Assembly (NCBI RefSeq): GCF_001021505.1
Contig: NZ_LDPO01000030.1
Span: 1-32,592 of the forward strand
Length of the DNA stretch: 32,592 bases
Direction: 5' to 3'
Source: Mycolicibacter heraklionensis
GTDB lineage: Bacteria > Actinomycetota > Actinomycetes > Mycobacteriales > Mycobacteriaceae
Shown here: in pieces, positions 6,913 through 18,073 of the stretch
Position numbering within the stretch: the stretch's first letter is position 1
Layout of the letters: each line of letters starts with the position of its first letter
The notes under the pieces: generated by a model
The model's database searches: none
What the model saw: only the letters and a program-made list of their open reading frames with translations
Told to the model about the DNA's origin: nothing
Position numbers and translations under genes: made by a program

Positions 6913-8148
6913 ATGCAATCGTGGTCCGCGCCGACCGTTCCGGTCCTGCCCGGGCGCGGCCCGGCGCTGCGCCTCTATGACACCGCCGACCGGCAGGTGC
7001 GCCCGGTGTCGCCGGGCCCGACGGCCAGCATGTACGTCTGCGGCATCACGCCCTACGACGCCACGCACCTGGGCCACGCCGCCACCTATCTGGTGTTCGA
7101 CCTGATTCACCGGCTGTGGCTCGACGCCGGCCATCAGGTGAACTACGTGCAGAACGTCACCGACGTCGACGACCCGCTGCTTGAGCGCGCCGAGCGAGAC
7201 GGGGTGCAGTGGCAGGCGCTGGCGGCCAGTCAGGTCGAGTTGTTCGGCGCCGACATGACCGCGTTGCGGGTGCTGCCGCCGCGGGACTACGTGGCGGCCA
7301 CCGAGGCCATAGCAGAGGTGGTCGAGCTCGTCGAGAAGATGCTGGCCGCCGGGTCGGCCTACATCGTCGACGCCGACTATCCCGACATCTACTTCCGCGC
7401 CGACGCCACCGAGCAGTTCGGCTACGAATCCGGGTTCGACCGCGCCACCATGCTGGAACTGTTCGCCGAGCGCGGCGGCGATCCAGAGCGGGCCGGCAAG
7501 GCCGATCCGCTCGACGCCCTGCTGTGGCGCGCCGCCCGCCCGGGTGAGCCCAGTTGGCCGGCGCCGTTCGGGGCGGGCCGGCCGGGTTGGCATGTCGAGT
7601 GCGCCGCGATCGCGCTGAGCCGGATCGGCTCGGGTCTCGACATCCAGGGCGGCGGCTCCGATCTGGTCTTCCCGCACCACGAGTTCTCCGCCGCACACGC
7701 CGAATCCCTCACGGGGGAGCGCCGTTTCGCTCGGCACTACGTGCACGCCGGGATGATCGGCTGGGACGGGCACAAGATGTCCAAGAGCCGCGGCAACCTG
7801 GTGCTGGTCTCCAAGTTGCGCGCCCAGGGAACCGAGCCGGCCGCGATCCGGCTGGGCCTGCTGGCCGAGCACTACCGCAGCGACCGGTTCTGGGACGACG
7901 CGACCCTCGCAGCTGCCGAGGCGAGGCTGGACCGCTGGCGGGCCGCGACGGCGCTACCGGCCGGACCCGCTGCCGACGACGTCATCGCCCGGGTCCGTCG
8001 CTATCTCGCCGATGACCTGGACACCGTCAAGGCGCTGGCCGCGTTGGACGGCTGGACGACCGACGCGCTGGAGTACGGCGGTCACGACACGAGCGCACCG
8101 CGGCTGGTGGCCACCGCGGTCGATGCGCTGCTGGGAGTGGCGCTGTAG
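6913..8148 (+). CDS. mshC: Cysteine--1-D-myo-inosityl-glucosamine ligase MshC
   Basis: ATP-dependent ligase that joins cysteine to glucosamine-inositol in mycothiol biosynthesis, evolved from cysteinyl-tRNA synthetase. Over 411 aa it shows the zinc Cys43 in MYVCGITPYD, the HIGH-type motif THLGHAAT (His52-His55), the zinc ligands in HVECAAIA and FPHHEFSAAH, and the KMSKS loop HKMSKSRGN (His287 to Asn295). The anticodon-binding part is reduced, as in MshC. The N-terminus MQSWSAPTVPVLPGRGP matches known MshC proteins, which with the TACAGT hexamer fixes the ATG at 6913; a GTG at 6907 would add two residues. This gene marks the organism as a mycothiol producer. Confidence 0.96.
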   Translation: MQSWSAPTVPVLPGRGPALRLYDTADRQVRPVSPGPTASMYVCGITPYDATHLGHAATYLVFDLIHRLWLDAGHQVNYVQNVTDVDDPLLERAERDGVQWQALAASQVELFGADMTALRVLPPRDYVAATEAIAEVVELVEKMLAAGSAYIVDADYPDIYFRADATEQFGYESGFDRATMLELFAERGGDPERAGKADPLDALLWRAARPGEPSWPAPFGAGRPGWHVECAAIALSRIGSGLDIQGGGSDLVFPHHEFSAAHAESLTGERRFARHYVHAGMIGWDGHKMSKSRGNLVLVSKLRAQGTEPAAIRLGLLAEHYRSDRFWDDATLAAAEARLDRWRAATALPAGPAADDVIARVRRYLADDLDTVKALAALDGWTTDALEYGGHDTSAPRLVATAVDALLGVAL

Positions 8149-8165
8149 GCCACCCACGGCGGGGG

Positions 8166-8171
8166 TAGGTT
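8166..8171 (+). promoter_or_regulatory. Candidate -10 hexamer of the SDR gene
   Basis: TAGGTT (TANNNT form) lies 6 nt before the ATG at 8178, consistent with leaderless transcription of this gene in the 29-bp gap after mshC. Confidence 0.45.
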
Positions 8172-8177
8172 GAGCGC

Positions 8178-9056
8178 ATGTCTTCGATTCACTCCCAAGT
8201 CGTTTTCATCACCGGTGGCGCGCACGGTATCGGCGAGCAGCTGGCCCGCCGGCTGCACTCCCAGGGCGCCTCGGTGGTGGTGACCGACCTGGATGCGGCC
8301 GCCCTCAACAAGCTGGCCGATGACCTCGGTGACCGGGTGCTGACCGCCGTCGCCGACGTGCGGGATCTGGCCGCAATGCAGTCGGTGGTCGCGCAGGCCG
8401 AGCAGCGGTTCGGCGGCATCGACACCGTCGTCGCCAACGCCGGCATCGCCAGCTACGGGTCGGTGCTGAATGTGGACCCCGAGACGTTCAAGCGGGTTAT
8501 CGACGTCGACGTGATGGGGGTGTTCAACACCGTGCGGGCCGCGCTGCCGGCGGTCATCGAGCGTCGCGGCTATGTGCTGGTGGTGTCCTCGCTGGCGGCG
8601 TTCAGTCCGCTGGCCGGGATGGCCTCCTACGACGTGGCCAAGGCCGGGGTCGAGCACTTCGCCAGCGCGCTGCGCCAGGAGGTCGCCTACCAGGGCGTGG
8701 AGGTCGGCTCGGCGCACATGGCCTGGATCGACACTCCCTTGGTCCGCGACACCAAGGCCGACCTGGGGGCCTTCGGCGAGATGCTGGCCAAGCTGCCGTG
8801 GCCGCTGAACAAGACCACCTCGGTCGACAAATGTGTCGACGCCTTCGTCGCCGGCATCGAGGGCCGTCGTCGCCGCGTCTACTGCCCGCGCTGGGTGGGG
8901 GTGTTCCGCTGGCTCAAGCCGGTGCTGACGCTGCGGCCGGTGGAAGGCCCGTTCATCAAGGGAGCCGCCACCATCGTGCCGAAGATGGACGCCGAAGTCG
9001 CCGCGCTGGGCCGCTCCACCAGTGCCTACAACGAGGCCCGGGAAAAAGAAAAGTAG
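8178..9056 (+). CDS. Short-chain dehydrogenase/reductase
   Basis: A 292-aa classical SDR oxidoreductase. The cofactor motif TGGAHGIG occupies residues 12-19, and TDLD after the second strand is compatible with NAD(H) preference. NAG occurs in VVANAGIASYG. The catalytic residues are Ser138, Tyr151 and Lys155 (in ASYDVAKAG). A C-terminal extension (FRWLKPVLTLRPVEGPFIKGA) resembles those of mycobacterial SDRs that act on lipid or sterol substrates, but the substrate is not evident. Position after mshC matches Rv2129c. It ends 19 bp from the convergent PAC2 gene. Confidence 0.9.
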   Translation: MSSIHSQVVFITGGAHGIGEQLARRLHSQGASVVVTDLDAAALNKLADDLGDRVLTAVADVRDLAAMQSVVAQAEQRFGGIDTVVANAGIASYGSVLNVDPETFKRVIDVDVMGVFNTVRAALPAVIERRGYVLVVSSLAAFSPLAGMASYDVAKAGVEHFASALRQEVAYQGVEVGSAHMAWIDTPLVRDTKADLGAFGEMLAKLPWPLNKTTSVDKCVDAFVAGIEGRRRRVYCPRWVGVFRWLKPVLTLRPVEGPFIKGAATIVPKMDAEVAALGRSTSAYNEAREKEK

Positions 9057-9069
9057 CCCGCGTGAGCCC

Positions 9070-9086
9070 GGCGGCTCAGCGCCGCC
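9070..9086. terminator. Possible bidirectional stem-loop between convergent genes
   Basis: GGCGGC, loop TCAGC, GCCGCC: a perfect 6-bp GC stem that spans the stop codon of the PAC2 gene and lies just past the SDR stop. There is no T-tract, so it is a weak terminator call. Confidence 0.3.
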
Positions 9087-9942
9087 GGCGCCGCAGGTAG
9101 CGCTCGAACTCGGCGGCCAGCGCGTCGCCGTCGATCTTGTTCAGTGCCTCGGTCATGTCGACCTCGGCGTCGCCGCGTTCCTCCAAGGAGGCCACGTAGT
9201 CGGCGATCTCGTCGTCCTCGCTGGCCATCTCGCTGACCGCCAGCTCCCACTCCTCGGCTTGGGCCGGCAGGTCGCCCAGCGGAACCTCGATGTCCAGGGC
9301 GTCCTCGACGCGGCGCAGTAGGGCGACCGTTGCCTTGGGGTTGGGTGGCTGCGAGACGTAGTGCGGCACCGCCGCCCAGAAGGTGACCGCCGGAATCCCG
9401 GCCGCCACGCAGGCGTCCTGGAACACCCCGGTGATTCCGGTCGGGCCCTCGTAGCGGGTCTCGGTCAACCCGAAGCGGGTGGCCGACTCCGCCGAGTACG
9501 CCGCCCCCGACACCGGCACCGGGCGGGTGTGGGGAGTGTCGGCCAGCAGTGCGCCCAGGATCACCACCGTGTCGACGTCGAGTTCTTCGATCACCGCCAG
9601 CAGCTCGGCGCAGAACGACCGCCAGCGCATGTTCGGCTCGACTCCATGCATCAGCACGATGTCGCGGTCGCTGCCCGGCGGGCGGCAGTGCGAAATGCGC
9701 ATCGACGGCCAGACCAGCTCCCGGGTGACGCCGTCGAGCTGGCGGATCACCGGCCGATTCACCTGGTAGTCGTAGTAGGCCTCGTCGTCGATCTCGACGA
9801 TCAGCCGGGCCTCCCAGATGTTGTTGAGATGCTGCACCGCGTCGCTGGCCGCGTCACCGGCATCATTCCAGCCCTCGAACGCAGCCACGACGATGGTGTC
9901 GTGCAGTTCGGGAAGGGCAGCGCCGTCATCCGGTCGGGTCAC
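9076..9942 (-). CDS. PAC2 family protein
   Basis: A 288-aa protein of the PAC2 superfamily (named from proteasome assembly chaperone 2), starting VTRPDDGAALPELHDTIVV with the hallmark AFEGWNDAGDAASDAV. Homologues are common in actinobacteria, including Rv2125 at this position, but their role is not settled. The PAC2 fold suggests protein interaction or a phosphorylase-like ligand site. I chose the GTG at 9942 because TACCCT lies 6 nt upstream; the ATG at 9966 would add eight residues and displace that promoter. The end of the protein is rich in arginine (RYLRRRRR). The gene is divergent from metH. Confidence 0.9.
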   Translation of the reverse strand: MTRPDDGAALPELHDTIVVAAFEGWNDAGDAASDAVQHLNNIWEARLIVEIDDEAYYDYQVNRPVIRQLDGVTRELVWPSMRISHCRPPGSDRDIVLMHGVEPNMRWRSFCAELLAVIEELDVDTVVILGALLADTPHTRPVPVSGAAYSAESATRFGLTETRYEGPTGITGVFQDACVAAGIPAVTFWAAVPHYVSQPPNPKATVALLRRVEDALDIEVPLGDLPAQAEEWELAVSEMASEDDEIADYVASLEERGDAEVDMTEALNKIDGDALAAEFERYLRRRRR

Positions 9943-9948
9943 AAGGCC

Positions 9949-9954
9949 AGGGTA
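9949..9954 (-). promoter_or_regulatory. Candidate -10 hexamer of the PAC2 gene
   Basis: TACCCT on the minus strand, 6 nt upstream of the GTG at 9942. The spacing fits a leaderless transcript and decides the start. Confidence 0.45.
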
Positions 9955-10039
9955 AGGCCTGCACAAAGATCACGGGTCCCACGGACCGGCTGAGTCGGCT
10001 TGTTCGTCGGGGCATTCGTCTCGACGCTGGGTGACCACG

Positions 10040-10045
10040 TAGACT
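10040..10045 (+). promoter_or_regulatory. Candidate -10 hexamer of metH
   Basis: TAGACT (TANNNT form) would place the transcription start at about 10052, exactly at the 5' edge of the riboswitch pseudoknot. A convincing -35 is not visible; CTCGACG near 10019-10025 is the nearest candidate. Confidence 0.5.
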
Positions 10046-10052
10046 TTTCCCC

Positions 10053-10123
10053 GTCGAGAGGCGTTGCAACGGTTCGCCGGTCCCGCCGGTAACCGCCACG
10101 CTCGGCAGAGTTAAGGACGCCTT
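10053..10123 (+). ncRNA. SAH riboswitch in the metH leader
   Basis: The leader fits the S-adenosylhomocysteine riboswitch class. GTCGAG (10053-10058) pairs with CTCGGC (10101-10106, one G-U pair). AGGCGT (10059-10064) pairs with ACGCCT (10117-10122), giving an interleaved pseudoknot. The conserved GAGRGCGYTGCAAC-like stretch follows directly (10056-10070). An inner hairpin uses CGGTT (10070-10074) with AACCG (10091-10095). SAH riboswitches are known upstream of ahcY and metH genes and turn expression on when SAH is present. Class assignment is by eye; a covariance-model search was not run. Confidence 0.72.
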
Positions 10124-10138
10124 CCGCCACGGAAGGAG
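10120..10138 (+). promoter_or_regulatory. metH ribosome-binding site and sequestering hairpin
   Basis: The Shine-Dalgarno GGAAGGAG (10131-10138) precedes the ATG at 10144 by 5 nt. CCTTCC (10120-10125) can pair perfectly with GGAAGG (10131-10136) over a 5-nt loop. CCT at 10120-10122 is also part of the riboswitch pseudoknot strand, so the two structures exclude each other. Ligand binding would free the ribosome-binding site. Confidence 0.65.
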
Positions 10139-10143
10139 CCCGC

Positions 10144-13893
<3,750 letters not shown>

Positions 13894-13899
13894 GCTCAG

Positions 13900-14631
13900 T
13901 TGGCGGTGTTGCGCGCGGTGTTGTGCGACATGGACGGCACCCTGGTCGACTCCGAGAAGCTGTGGGACGTCGCGATGGACGCCCTCTACGACCGCCTCGG
14001 AGGGGTGCTGACTCCGGAGGTCCGGGCGTCAACGGTCGGCGGCTGCGCGGAGAACACCATGCGGATCGTCTACGACGACCTGGGGCTGCCGCTCGATCCG
14101 GCGGAGATGGCGGCCTCGGCGCGCTGGCTGCACGACTACACCGGTGAGCTGTTCGACGCGGGCCTGCCCTGGTGCGACGGCGCCCGGGAGCTGCTCGACG
14201 AGCTGGCCGCCGCGGCGATGCCGACGGCCCTGGTGACCAACACCCCGCGGATGCTGGCCGAGCGGGCGCTGGGCAGCATCGGCAGGCACTATTTCGCAGC
14301 CGTGGTCTGCGGTGACGAGGTGCCCTCGGGCAAACCGGCGCCGGATCCCTACCTGCGTGCCGCCGAGCTGCTGAACCTGGATCCGCGCTGGTGTCTGGCC
14401 GTGGAGGACTCACCGACGGGTGCCGCCGCGGCCGAGGCGGCCGGTTGCGCGGTGCTGGTCGTGCCCAATGCGGTGCCGGTGCCGGCCGGCGCTCGGCGTC
14501 ACCAGGTGCAGTCCCTGACCGGGCTCGGGCTGAGTGACCTGCACGAAATCTGCGCCCAGCTCGCTTCCCCGTTTCCTTTTCCCCTTCCCCTTCCCCGCGA
14601 GAGTGCGCGTCTGCACGCCGACACGCCGTAA
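13900..14631 (+). CDS. HAD-family phosphatase (beta-phosphoglucomutase-like)
   Basis: A 243-aa haloacid dehalogenase superfamily hydrolase. Motif I is DMDGTLVDS (nucleophile Asp10, acid/base Asp12), motif II LVTNT, motif III GKPAPDPYL with the Lys, and motif IV VEDSPTGAAAA. A helical cap follows motif I, as in small-molecule phosphatases. It starts at a TTG (13900) six bases after the metH stop, with GGAGGA about 11 nt upstream; a GTG at 13906 is an alternative. The last residues are unusual: a pyrimidine-rich tract encodes PFPFPLPLP, and the final ESARLHADTP and stop codon are encoded by an interspersed repeat. The substrate is unknown. Confidence 0.92.
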   Translation: MAVLRAVLCDMDGTLVDSEKLWDVAMDALYDRLGGVLTPEVRASTVGGCAENTMRIVYDDLGLPLDPAEMAASARWLHDYTGELFDAGLPWCDGARELLDELAAAAMPTALVTNTPRMLAERALGSIGRHYFAAVVCGDEVPSGKPAPDPYLRAAELLNLDPRWCLAVEDSPTGAAAAEAAGCAVLVVPNAVPVPAGARRHQVQSLTGLGLSDLHEICAQLASPFPFPLPLPRESARLHADTP

Positions 14632-14656
14632 AACCTGTACATCTGTGCACGCTCGC
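14597..14656 (+). repeat. Interspersed 60-bp repeat, copy A
   Basis: Starts GCGAGAGTGC and ends GCACGCTCGC; the ends are inverted repeats with one mismatch in ten. The core carries CGACACGCCG and CTGTACATCTG. It overlaps the last codons and stop of the HAD gene and lies 54 bp before hisE. Confidence 0.82.
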
Positions 14657-14710
14657 GGCGGTAGCCGAACCCCTGCGGAGCGAAACTGCCGTGACCGCCC
14701 CTGACCGGAC

Positions 14711-14992
14711 ATGAAACAATCGCTGCTCGTGAAGACCTTCGAGGAGCTGTTCGCCGAGCTCGGTGAGCGTGCCGCGACCCGGCCGGCCGGCAGCGGCACC
14801 GTGGCGGCGCTGGATGCCGGTGTGCACACGATCGGCAAGAAGATCCTGGAGGAGGCCGGCGAGGTGTGGCTGGCCGCCGAACACCAGTCCGACGAGGACC
14901 TGGCCGAGGAGATCAGCCAGCTGATGTATTGGACCCAGGTGCTGATGATCTCGCGCGGGCTGACGCTGTCCGACGTCTACGGGAAGCTGTGA
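14711..14992 (+). CDS. hisE: Phosphoribosyl-ATP diphosphatase
   Basis: Hydrolyses phosphoribosyl-ATP to phosphoribosyl-AMP, the second step of histidine synthesis. At 93 aa it is the normal length. It shows the all-alpha pyrophosphohydrolase pattern KKILEEAGEVWLAAE and EDLAEEISQLMYWTQVL, whose Glu and Asp residues bind Mg. The sequence closely resembles mycobacterial HisE from MKQSLLVKTFEELFAELG onward, which fixes the ATG at 14711. The stop is followed two bases later by the hisG ATG, so the two genes form one operon. Confidence 0.96.
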   Translation: MKQSLLVKTFEELFAELGERAATRPAGSGTVAALDAGVHTIGKKILEEAGEVWLAAEHQSDEDLAEEISQLMYWTQVLMISRGLTLSDVYGKL

Positions 14993-14994
14993 GC

Positions 14995-15855
14995 ATGTTG
15001 CGTGTCGCCGTCCCCAACAAGGGGGCGCTCAGTGAGGCTGCCGCGGCGATGCTGTCGGAGGCCGGCTACCGCAGCCGTACCGACGCCAAGGACCTGACGG
15101 TCATCGATCCGGCCAACAAGGTCGAGTTCTTCTTCCTGCGGCCCAAGGACATTGCCATCTACGTCGGGTCGGGGGAACTCGACTTCGGGATCACCGGACG
15201 GGATCTGGCAGCCGAGTCCGGGGCGCCGGTGGCCGAGCGGTTGGCGCTGGGTTTCGGCTCTTCGCGGTTTCGCTACGCCGCTCCGGCCGGGCGGGACTGG
15301 GTCGCCGCGGACCTCGCCGGCAAGCGGATCGCGACCGCCTACCCGAATCTGGTCCGCAAGGATCTGGCCGGCAAGGGAATCGAGGCCACCGTCATCCGGC
15401 TCGACGGGGCGGTGGAGATCTCGATCCAGCTGGGGGTGGCCGACGCGATCGCCGACGTGGTGGGTTCCGGGCGCACCCTGCGCCAGCACGGGCTGGTGGC
15501 TTTCGGTGAATCGCTCTGCGATTCGGAAGCGGTGTTGATCGAGGGCGCGGAGGCCAATGGTCGTAGCGCGCAGACCGCCAGCGCCCGCGACCAATTGGCC
15601 GCCCGGGTGCAGGGCGTGGTGTTCGGGCAGCAGTATCTGATGCTGGACTACGACTGTCCGCGAGAGGTGCTCGACCAGGCCACCGCGATCACCCCGGGTC
15701 TGGAGTCGCCGACGATCGCCCCGCTCGCCGACCCGGACTGGGCGGCGGTGCGCGCGCTGGTGCCGCGACGCGAGGTCAACGCCATCATGGACGAGTTGGC
15801 CGCGATCGGAGCCAAGGCGATCCTCGCCTCGGACATCAGATTCTGCCGATTTTGA
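14995..15855 (+). CDS. hisG: ATP phosphoribosyltransferase, long form
   Basis: Catalyses the first, feedback-inhibited step of histidine synthesis, joining ATP and PRPP. The 286-aa protein is the long hexameric form. N-terminal catalytic lobes begin MLRVAVPNKGALSEAA, with GITGRDLAAE and the PRPP loop region GVADAIADVVGSGRTL. A C-terminal ACT-like regulatory domain (about 210-286) ends ILASDIRFCRF and binds histidine. I chose the ATG at 14995, two bases after hisE, because the longer open frame upstream is hisE in another phase. Confidence 0.97.
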   Translation: MLRVAVPNKGALSEAAAAMLSEAGYRSRTDAKDLTVIDPANKVEFFFLRPKDIAIYVGSGELDFGITGRDLAAESGAPVAERLALGFGSSRFRYAAPAGRDWVAADLAGKRIATAYPNLVRKDLAGKGIEATVIRLDGAVEISIQLGVADAIADVVGSGRTLRQHGLVAFGESLCDSEAVLIEGAEANGRSAQTASARDQLAARVQGVVFGQQYLMLDYDCPREVLDQATAITPGLESPTIAPLADPDWAAVRALVPRREVNAIMDELAAIGAKAILASDIRFCRF

Positions 15856-15885
15856 ACAGTCCCGGTAGCTGAGGCGTTGCCGTGT

Positions 15886-15891
15886 TAGCGT
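15886..15891 (+). promoter_or_regulatory. Candidate -10 hexamer upstream of the DUF4126 gene
   Basis: TAGCGT (TANNNT form) would start a transcript near 15898. It leaves a leader of about 28 nt that contains the GGAGG ribosome-binding site at 15916-15920. Confidence 0.35.
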
Positions 15892-15925
15892 CCGGTGGTC
15901 GACTCGACTGGCCCGGGAGGTAGTG

Positions 15926-16408
15926 GTGACGCATTTCATCGTGCTGGTGCTCGCGCTGTTCATCGGCGCCGTTGCCGGACTGCGCGCGTTCACCGCGCCG
16001 GCCGTCATGGCCTGGGCCGCAGCCCTGCAGTGGATCAACTTGGACGGGACGTGGGCCGAGTGGCTGAGCCATCCGGCGACCGTCACCGTCCTGACGGCAC
16101 TGGCGGTTGGTGAGTTCATCACCGACCAATTGCCCAGCACGCCGGCGCGCACCGTGCCGATGCAGTTCGCCGCGCGGATCGTGCTGGGCGGGTTCGCCGG
16201 CGCGGTGCTCGGCACGGCCTGGAACTACACCTGGACTGCGCTCGGCGCGGGCATCATCGGTGCGGTGATCGGCACCCTGGTCGGTTTCGGGATTCGGCAG
16301 CGCCTGGTCGCCGCCAACGGCGGCCACGATCTGCCGATCGCGTTGATGGAGGACAGCATCGCGGTGCTGGGCGGACTCGCGATCGCCGCGTTGACCGCGG
16401 TGGTCTGA
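15926..16408 (+). CDS. DUF4126-like membrane protein
   Basis: A 160-aa integral membrane protein. Hydrophobic helices are visible at the N-terminus (FIVLVLALFIGAVAGLRAF), in the middle (VTVLTALAVGEFI and ARIVLGGFAGAVLG), in the glycine-rich GAGIIGAVIGTLVGFGI, and at the end (IAVLGGLAIAALTAVV). Glycine-rich helices and the ITDQLPSTPARTVP loop fit the DUF4126 family. Position matches Rv2120c. Of two adjacent GTG codons, the one at 15926 is 5 nt from GGAGG and is preferred over 15923. It converges on the thioesterase with a gap of 5 bp. No transport role is established. Confidence 0.82.
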   Translation: MTHFIVLVLALFIGAVAGLRAFTAPAVMAWAAALQWINLDGTWAEWLSHPATVTVLTALAVGEFITDQLPSTPARTVPMQFAARIVLGGFAGAVLGTAWNYTWTALGAGIIGAVIGTLVGFGIRQRLVAANGGHDLPIALMEDSIAVLGGLAIAALTAVV

Positions 16409-16413
16409 TCCGG

Positions 16414-17199
16414 TCAGCGCCGCTGCACCAGTAGTGCTTGCGCTGACGTTCCGAAGAATCCGTCGTGGTCAAACAGCTCCGCGCTGGTGACGCCCACGCC
16501 GTCCGGCCCGATCGAGGCGCGGGCGCGCAGGCCGAAGTCCGCTCCGGTCGGCAGCCGGTGCAGGTGCACGACGGTGTCGGTGTTCATGAACATGTACTCG
16601 TTGACGTCCAGCGCGGCGCCGACGCCGTTCGCGGAGTCCACCACCATCGCCAGCCGCTGCAGGGCGGTGGTCGGCTCACTGTCCACCAGGTGCACCCGCG
16701 GACTCAACCATGCGACCGCCGTGCCGTCGGGTGCGTCCGGTTGGACACGCCAGCGCACCGACTGGGCATACCCGCTGGCCTGGGCGAACCACTCCGGCGG
16801 CGGCAACGACGGCCCGCTGGTCAGTGGCGCGTGCCGGTCGGAGGCCACCGCGGTGCTGTCGGAGGTGGCCAGCGCCCACGCGCTCAGCCGTGCCACTGGC
16901 CGGTCGTCGTCGCAGGTGAGCATCTCGGCTTCCAGCAGGGCGATCCGCCGGCCCGGCCGCTGCACCCGGGCCCGAACCCGCACCGGGGCCACCGGTATCG
17001 CCCCCAGGATGTCCAGGCTCAGTCGGGCGATCCGCTGACCCGATCCGTCGAGCAGCCGCTCGATCTCGCGGGTGAGCAGCGCCAGCGGAGGAGACCCGTG
17101 CTGCAGTTGGCCCCAGTTGCTGCGGGTCAGGTCAGTGGATTCGTAGACCACGTCATCGGGGCCGGAACCGCCCGCGCGTCGGTAGTAGCTGCCGGTCAT
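16414..17199 (-). CDS. TesB-like acyl-CoA thioesterase family protein
   Basis: A 261-aa protein with a double-hotdog layout of the acyl-CoA thioesterase (TesB/thioesterase-like) type. The first hotdog includes LTRSNWGQLQHGSPPLALLTREIER and the strand RPGRRIALLEAEMLTCDDD. The second includes RLAMVVDSANGVGAAL and VHLHRLPTGADFGLRARASIG, ending DHDGFFGTSAQALLVQRR. It probably acts on a fatty acyl-CoA in the cytosol; the chain length is unknown. The ATG at 17199 overlaps the stop of the upstream nuclease gene (ATGA), so the pair is co-translated. An upstream in-frame start at 17277 lies inside the nuclease gene and was rejected. Confidence 0.85.
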   Translation of the reverse strand: MTGSYYRRAGGSGPDDVVYESTDLTRSNWGQLQHGSPPLALLTREIERLLDGSGQRIARLSLDILGAIPVAPVRVRARVQRPGRRIALLEAEMLTCDDDRPVARLSAWALATSDSTAVASDRHAPLTSGPSLPPPEWFAQASGYAQSVRWRVQPDAPDGTAVAWLSPRVHLVDSEPTTALQRLAMVVDSANGVGAALDVNEYMFMNTDTVVHLHRLPTGADFGLRARASIGPDGVGVTSAELFDHDGFFGTSAQALLVQRR

Positions 17200-18008
17200 G
17201 CCGCGCTGTCGGCCGGCCAGCCGGGGTAGGGCGGCGGGGTCCCCCCGAACGCCGGGCACAGTGCGCGGTGCGCGCACCAGTCACACAAGCGTGACGGCTG
17301 GGGACGGAAATCTCCTGTGGCCCCGGCATTTTGGATGGCCTGCCAGATCGCGATCAGGGTCTTCTCGAACCGCAGCAGCTCGGCGTGCTCGGGGGAGTAG
17401 TCCAGCAGCTGCCCGTCGGCCAGATAGATCAGCCGCAACCGTGCGGGCAGCACACCGCGGGACCGCAGCAGCGCCACCGCATAGAACTTCATCTGGAACA
17501 GTGCCTTCGATTCGGCGGCCTCGGACAGCCGCCCGGTGGCCGACGGAGCCCGGCCGGTCTTGTAGTCGACCACCCGCAACGCTCCGGTCGCGGAGACGTC
17601 GATGCGGTCGACGAAGCCTCGCAGCAGGGTGCCGTCGGTCAGCTCGACCTCGACCCGCTGCTCACAGCTCTGCGGATCGAACCGGCGGGGATCCTCCAGC
17701 CGGTAGTAGCCGGCCAGCAGTCTGCGTGCCTCGGCCATGAGCTGCTCGGCGTCCAGCCCGGCGCCCAAGCCCGGGGAGGCGCTGATCAGGTGCTCCCAGG
17801 CCGGGGTCACCAGCTCCCGGGCGGTCGCGGGATCGCGCTGTGATGCGGGCAGCGCGTAGAGCCGCTCCAGTGCGCCGTGCACCACCGAGCCGCGCAGTTG
17901 CGCTGCCGAAGGTGGTTCCGGGAGCCGGTCAATGGCCCGGAATCGGTACAGCAGCGGGCACTGTTTGAAGTCGGCCGCCCGCGACGGGGATAACGCAGGC
18001 TTGCTCAT
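17196..18008 (-). CDS. RecB-family nuclease with Fe-S cysteine cluster
   Basis: A 270-aa PD-(D/E)XK nuclease of the RecB/Cas4-like type. A His lies in LRGSVVHGALERLY. The catalytic core is GFVDRIDV followed by LRVVDYKTG (Asp and Lys). Four cysteines are placed as in 4Fe-4S nucleases: Cys17 (FKQCPLLY) and Cys242, Cys245 and Cys251 (CDWCAHRALC). It is a stand-alone domain rather than a full RecB or AddB and matches Rv2119 by position. A role in DNA repair is likely but not shown. I chose the ATG at 18008; the frame extends to 18053 but across the promoter region. Confidence 0.9.
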   Translation of the reverse strand: MSKPALSPSRAADFKQCPLLYRFRAIDRLPEPPSAAQLRGSVVHGALERLYALPASQRDPATARELVTPAWEHLISASPGLGAGLDAEQLMAEARRLLAGYYRLEDPRRFDPQSCEQRVEVELTDGTLLRGFVDRIDVSATGALRVVDYKTGRAPSATGRLSEAAESKALFQMKFYAVALLRSRGVLPARLRLIYLADGQLLDYSPEHAELLRFEKTLIAIWQAIQNAGATGDFRPQPSRLCDWCAHRALCPAFGGTPPPYPGWPADSAA

Positions 18009-18016
18009 ACTTGCGA

Positions 18017-18022
18017 ACCCTA
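18017..18022 (-). promoter_or_regulatory. Candidate -10 hexamer of the nuclease gene
   Basis: TAGGGT on the minus strand, 8 nt before the ATG at 18008. It is arranged as a mirror of the TAGGGT on the plus strand for trmI; the transcript would have almost no leader. Confidence 0.4.
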
Positions 18023-18059
18023 CGGGCATGCACCGACAACCCTTCGCGAACACGCTGCG

Positions 18060-18065
18060 TAGGGT
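18060..18065 (+). promoter_or_regulatory. Candidate -10 hexamer of trmI
   Basis: TAGGGT lies 8 nt before the GTG at 18074, giving a leaderless or nearly leaderless transcript. It shares the 65-bp divergent gap with the nuclease promoter. Confidence 0.4.
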
Positions 18066-18073
18066 GGACGGCT

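Noticed and set aside
9967..10143. Cobalamin or SAM riboswitch upstream of metH
   Set aside because: The region is too short and lacks a B12-box; the pairing pattern fits the SAH class instead.
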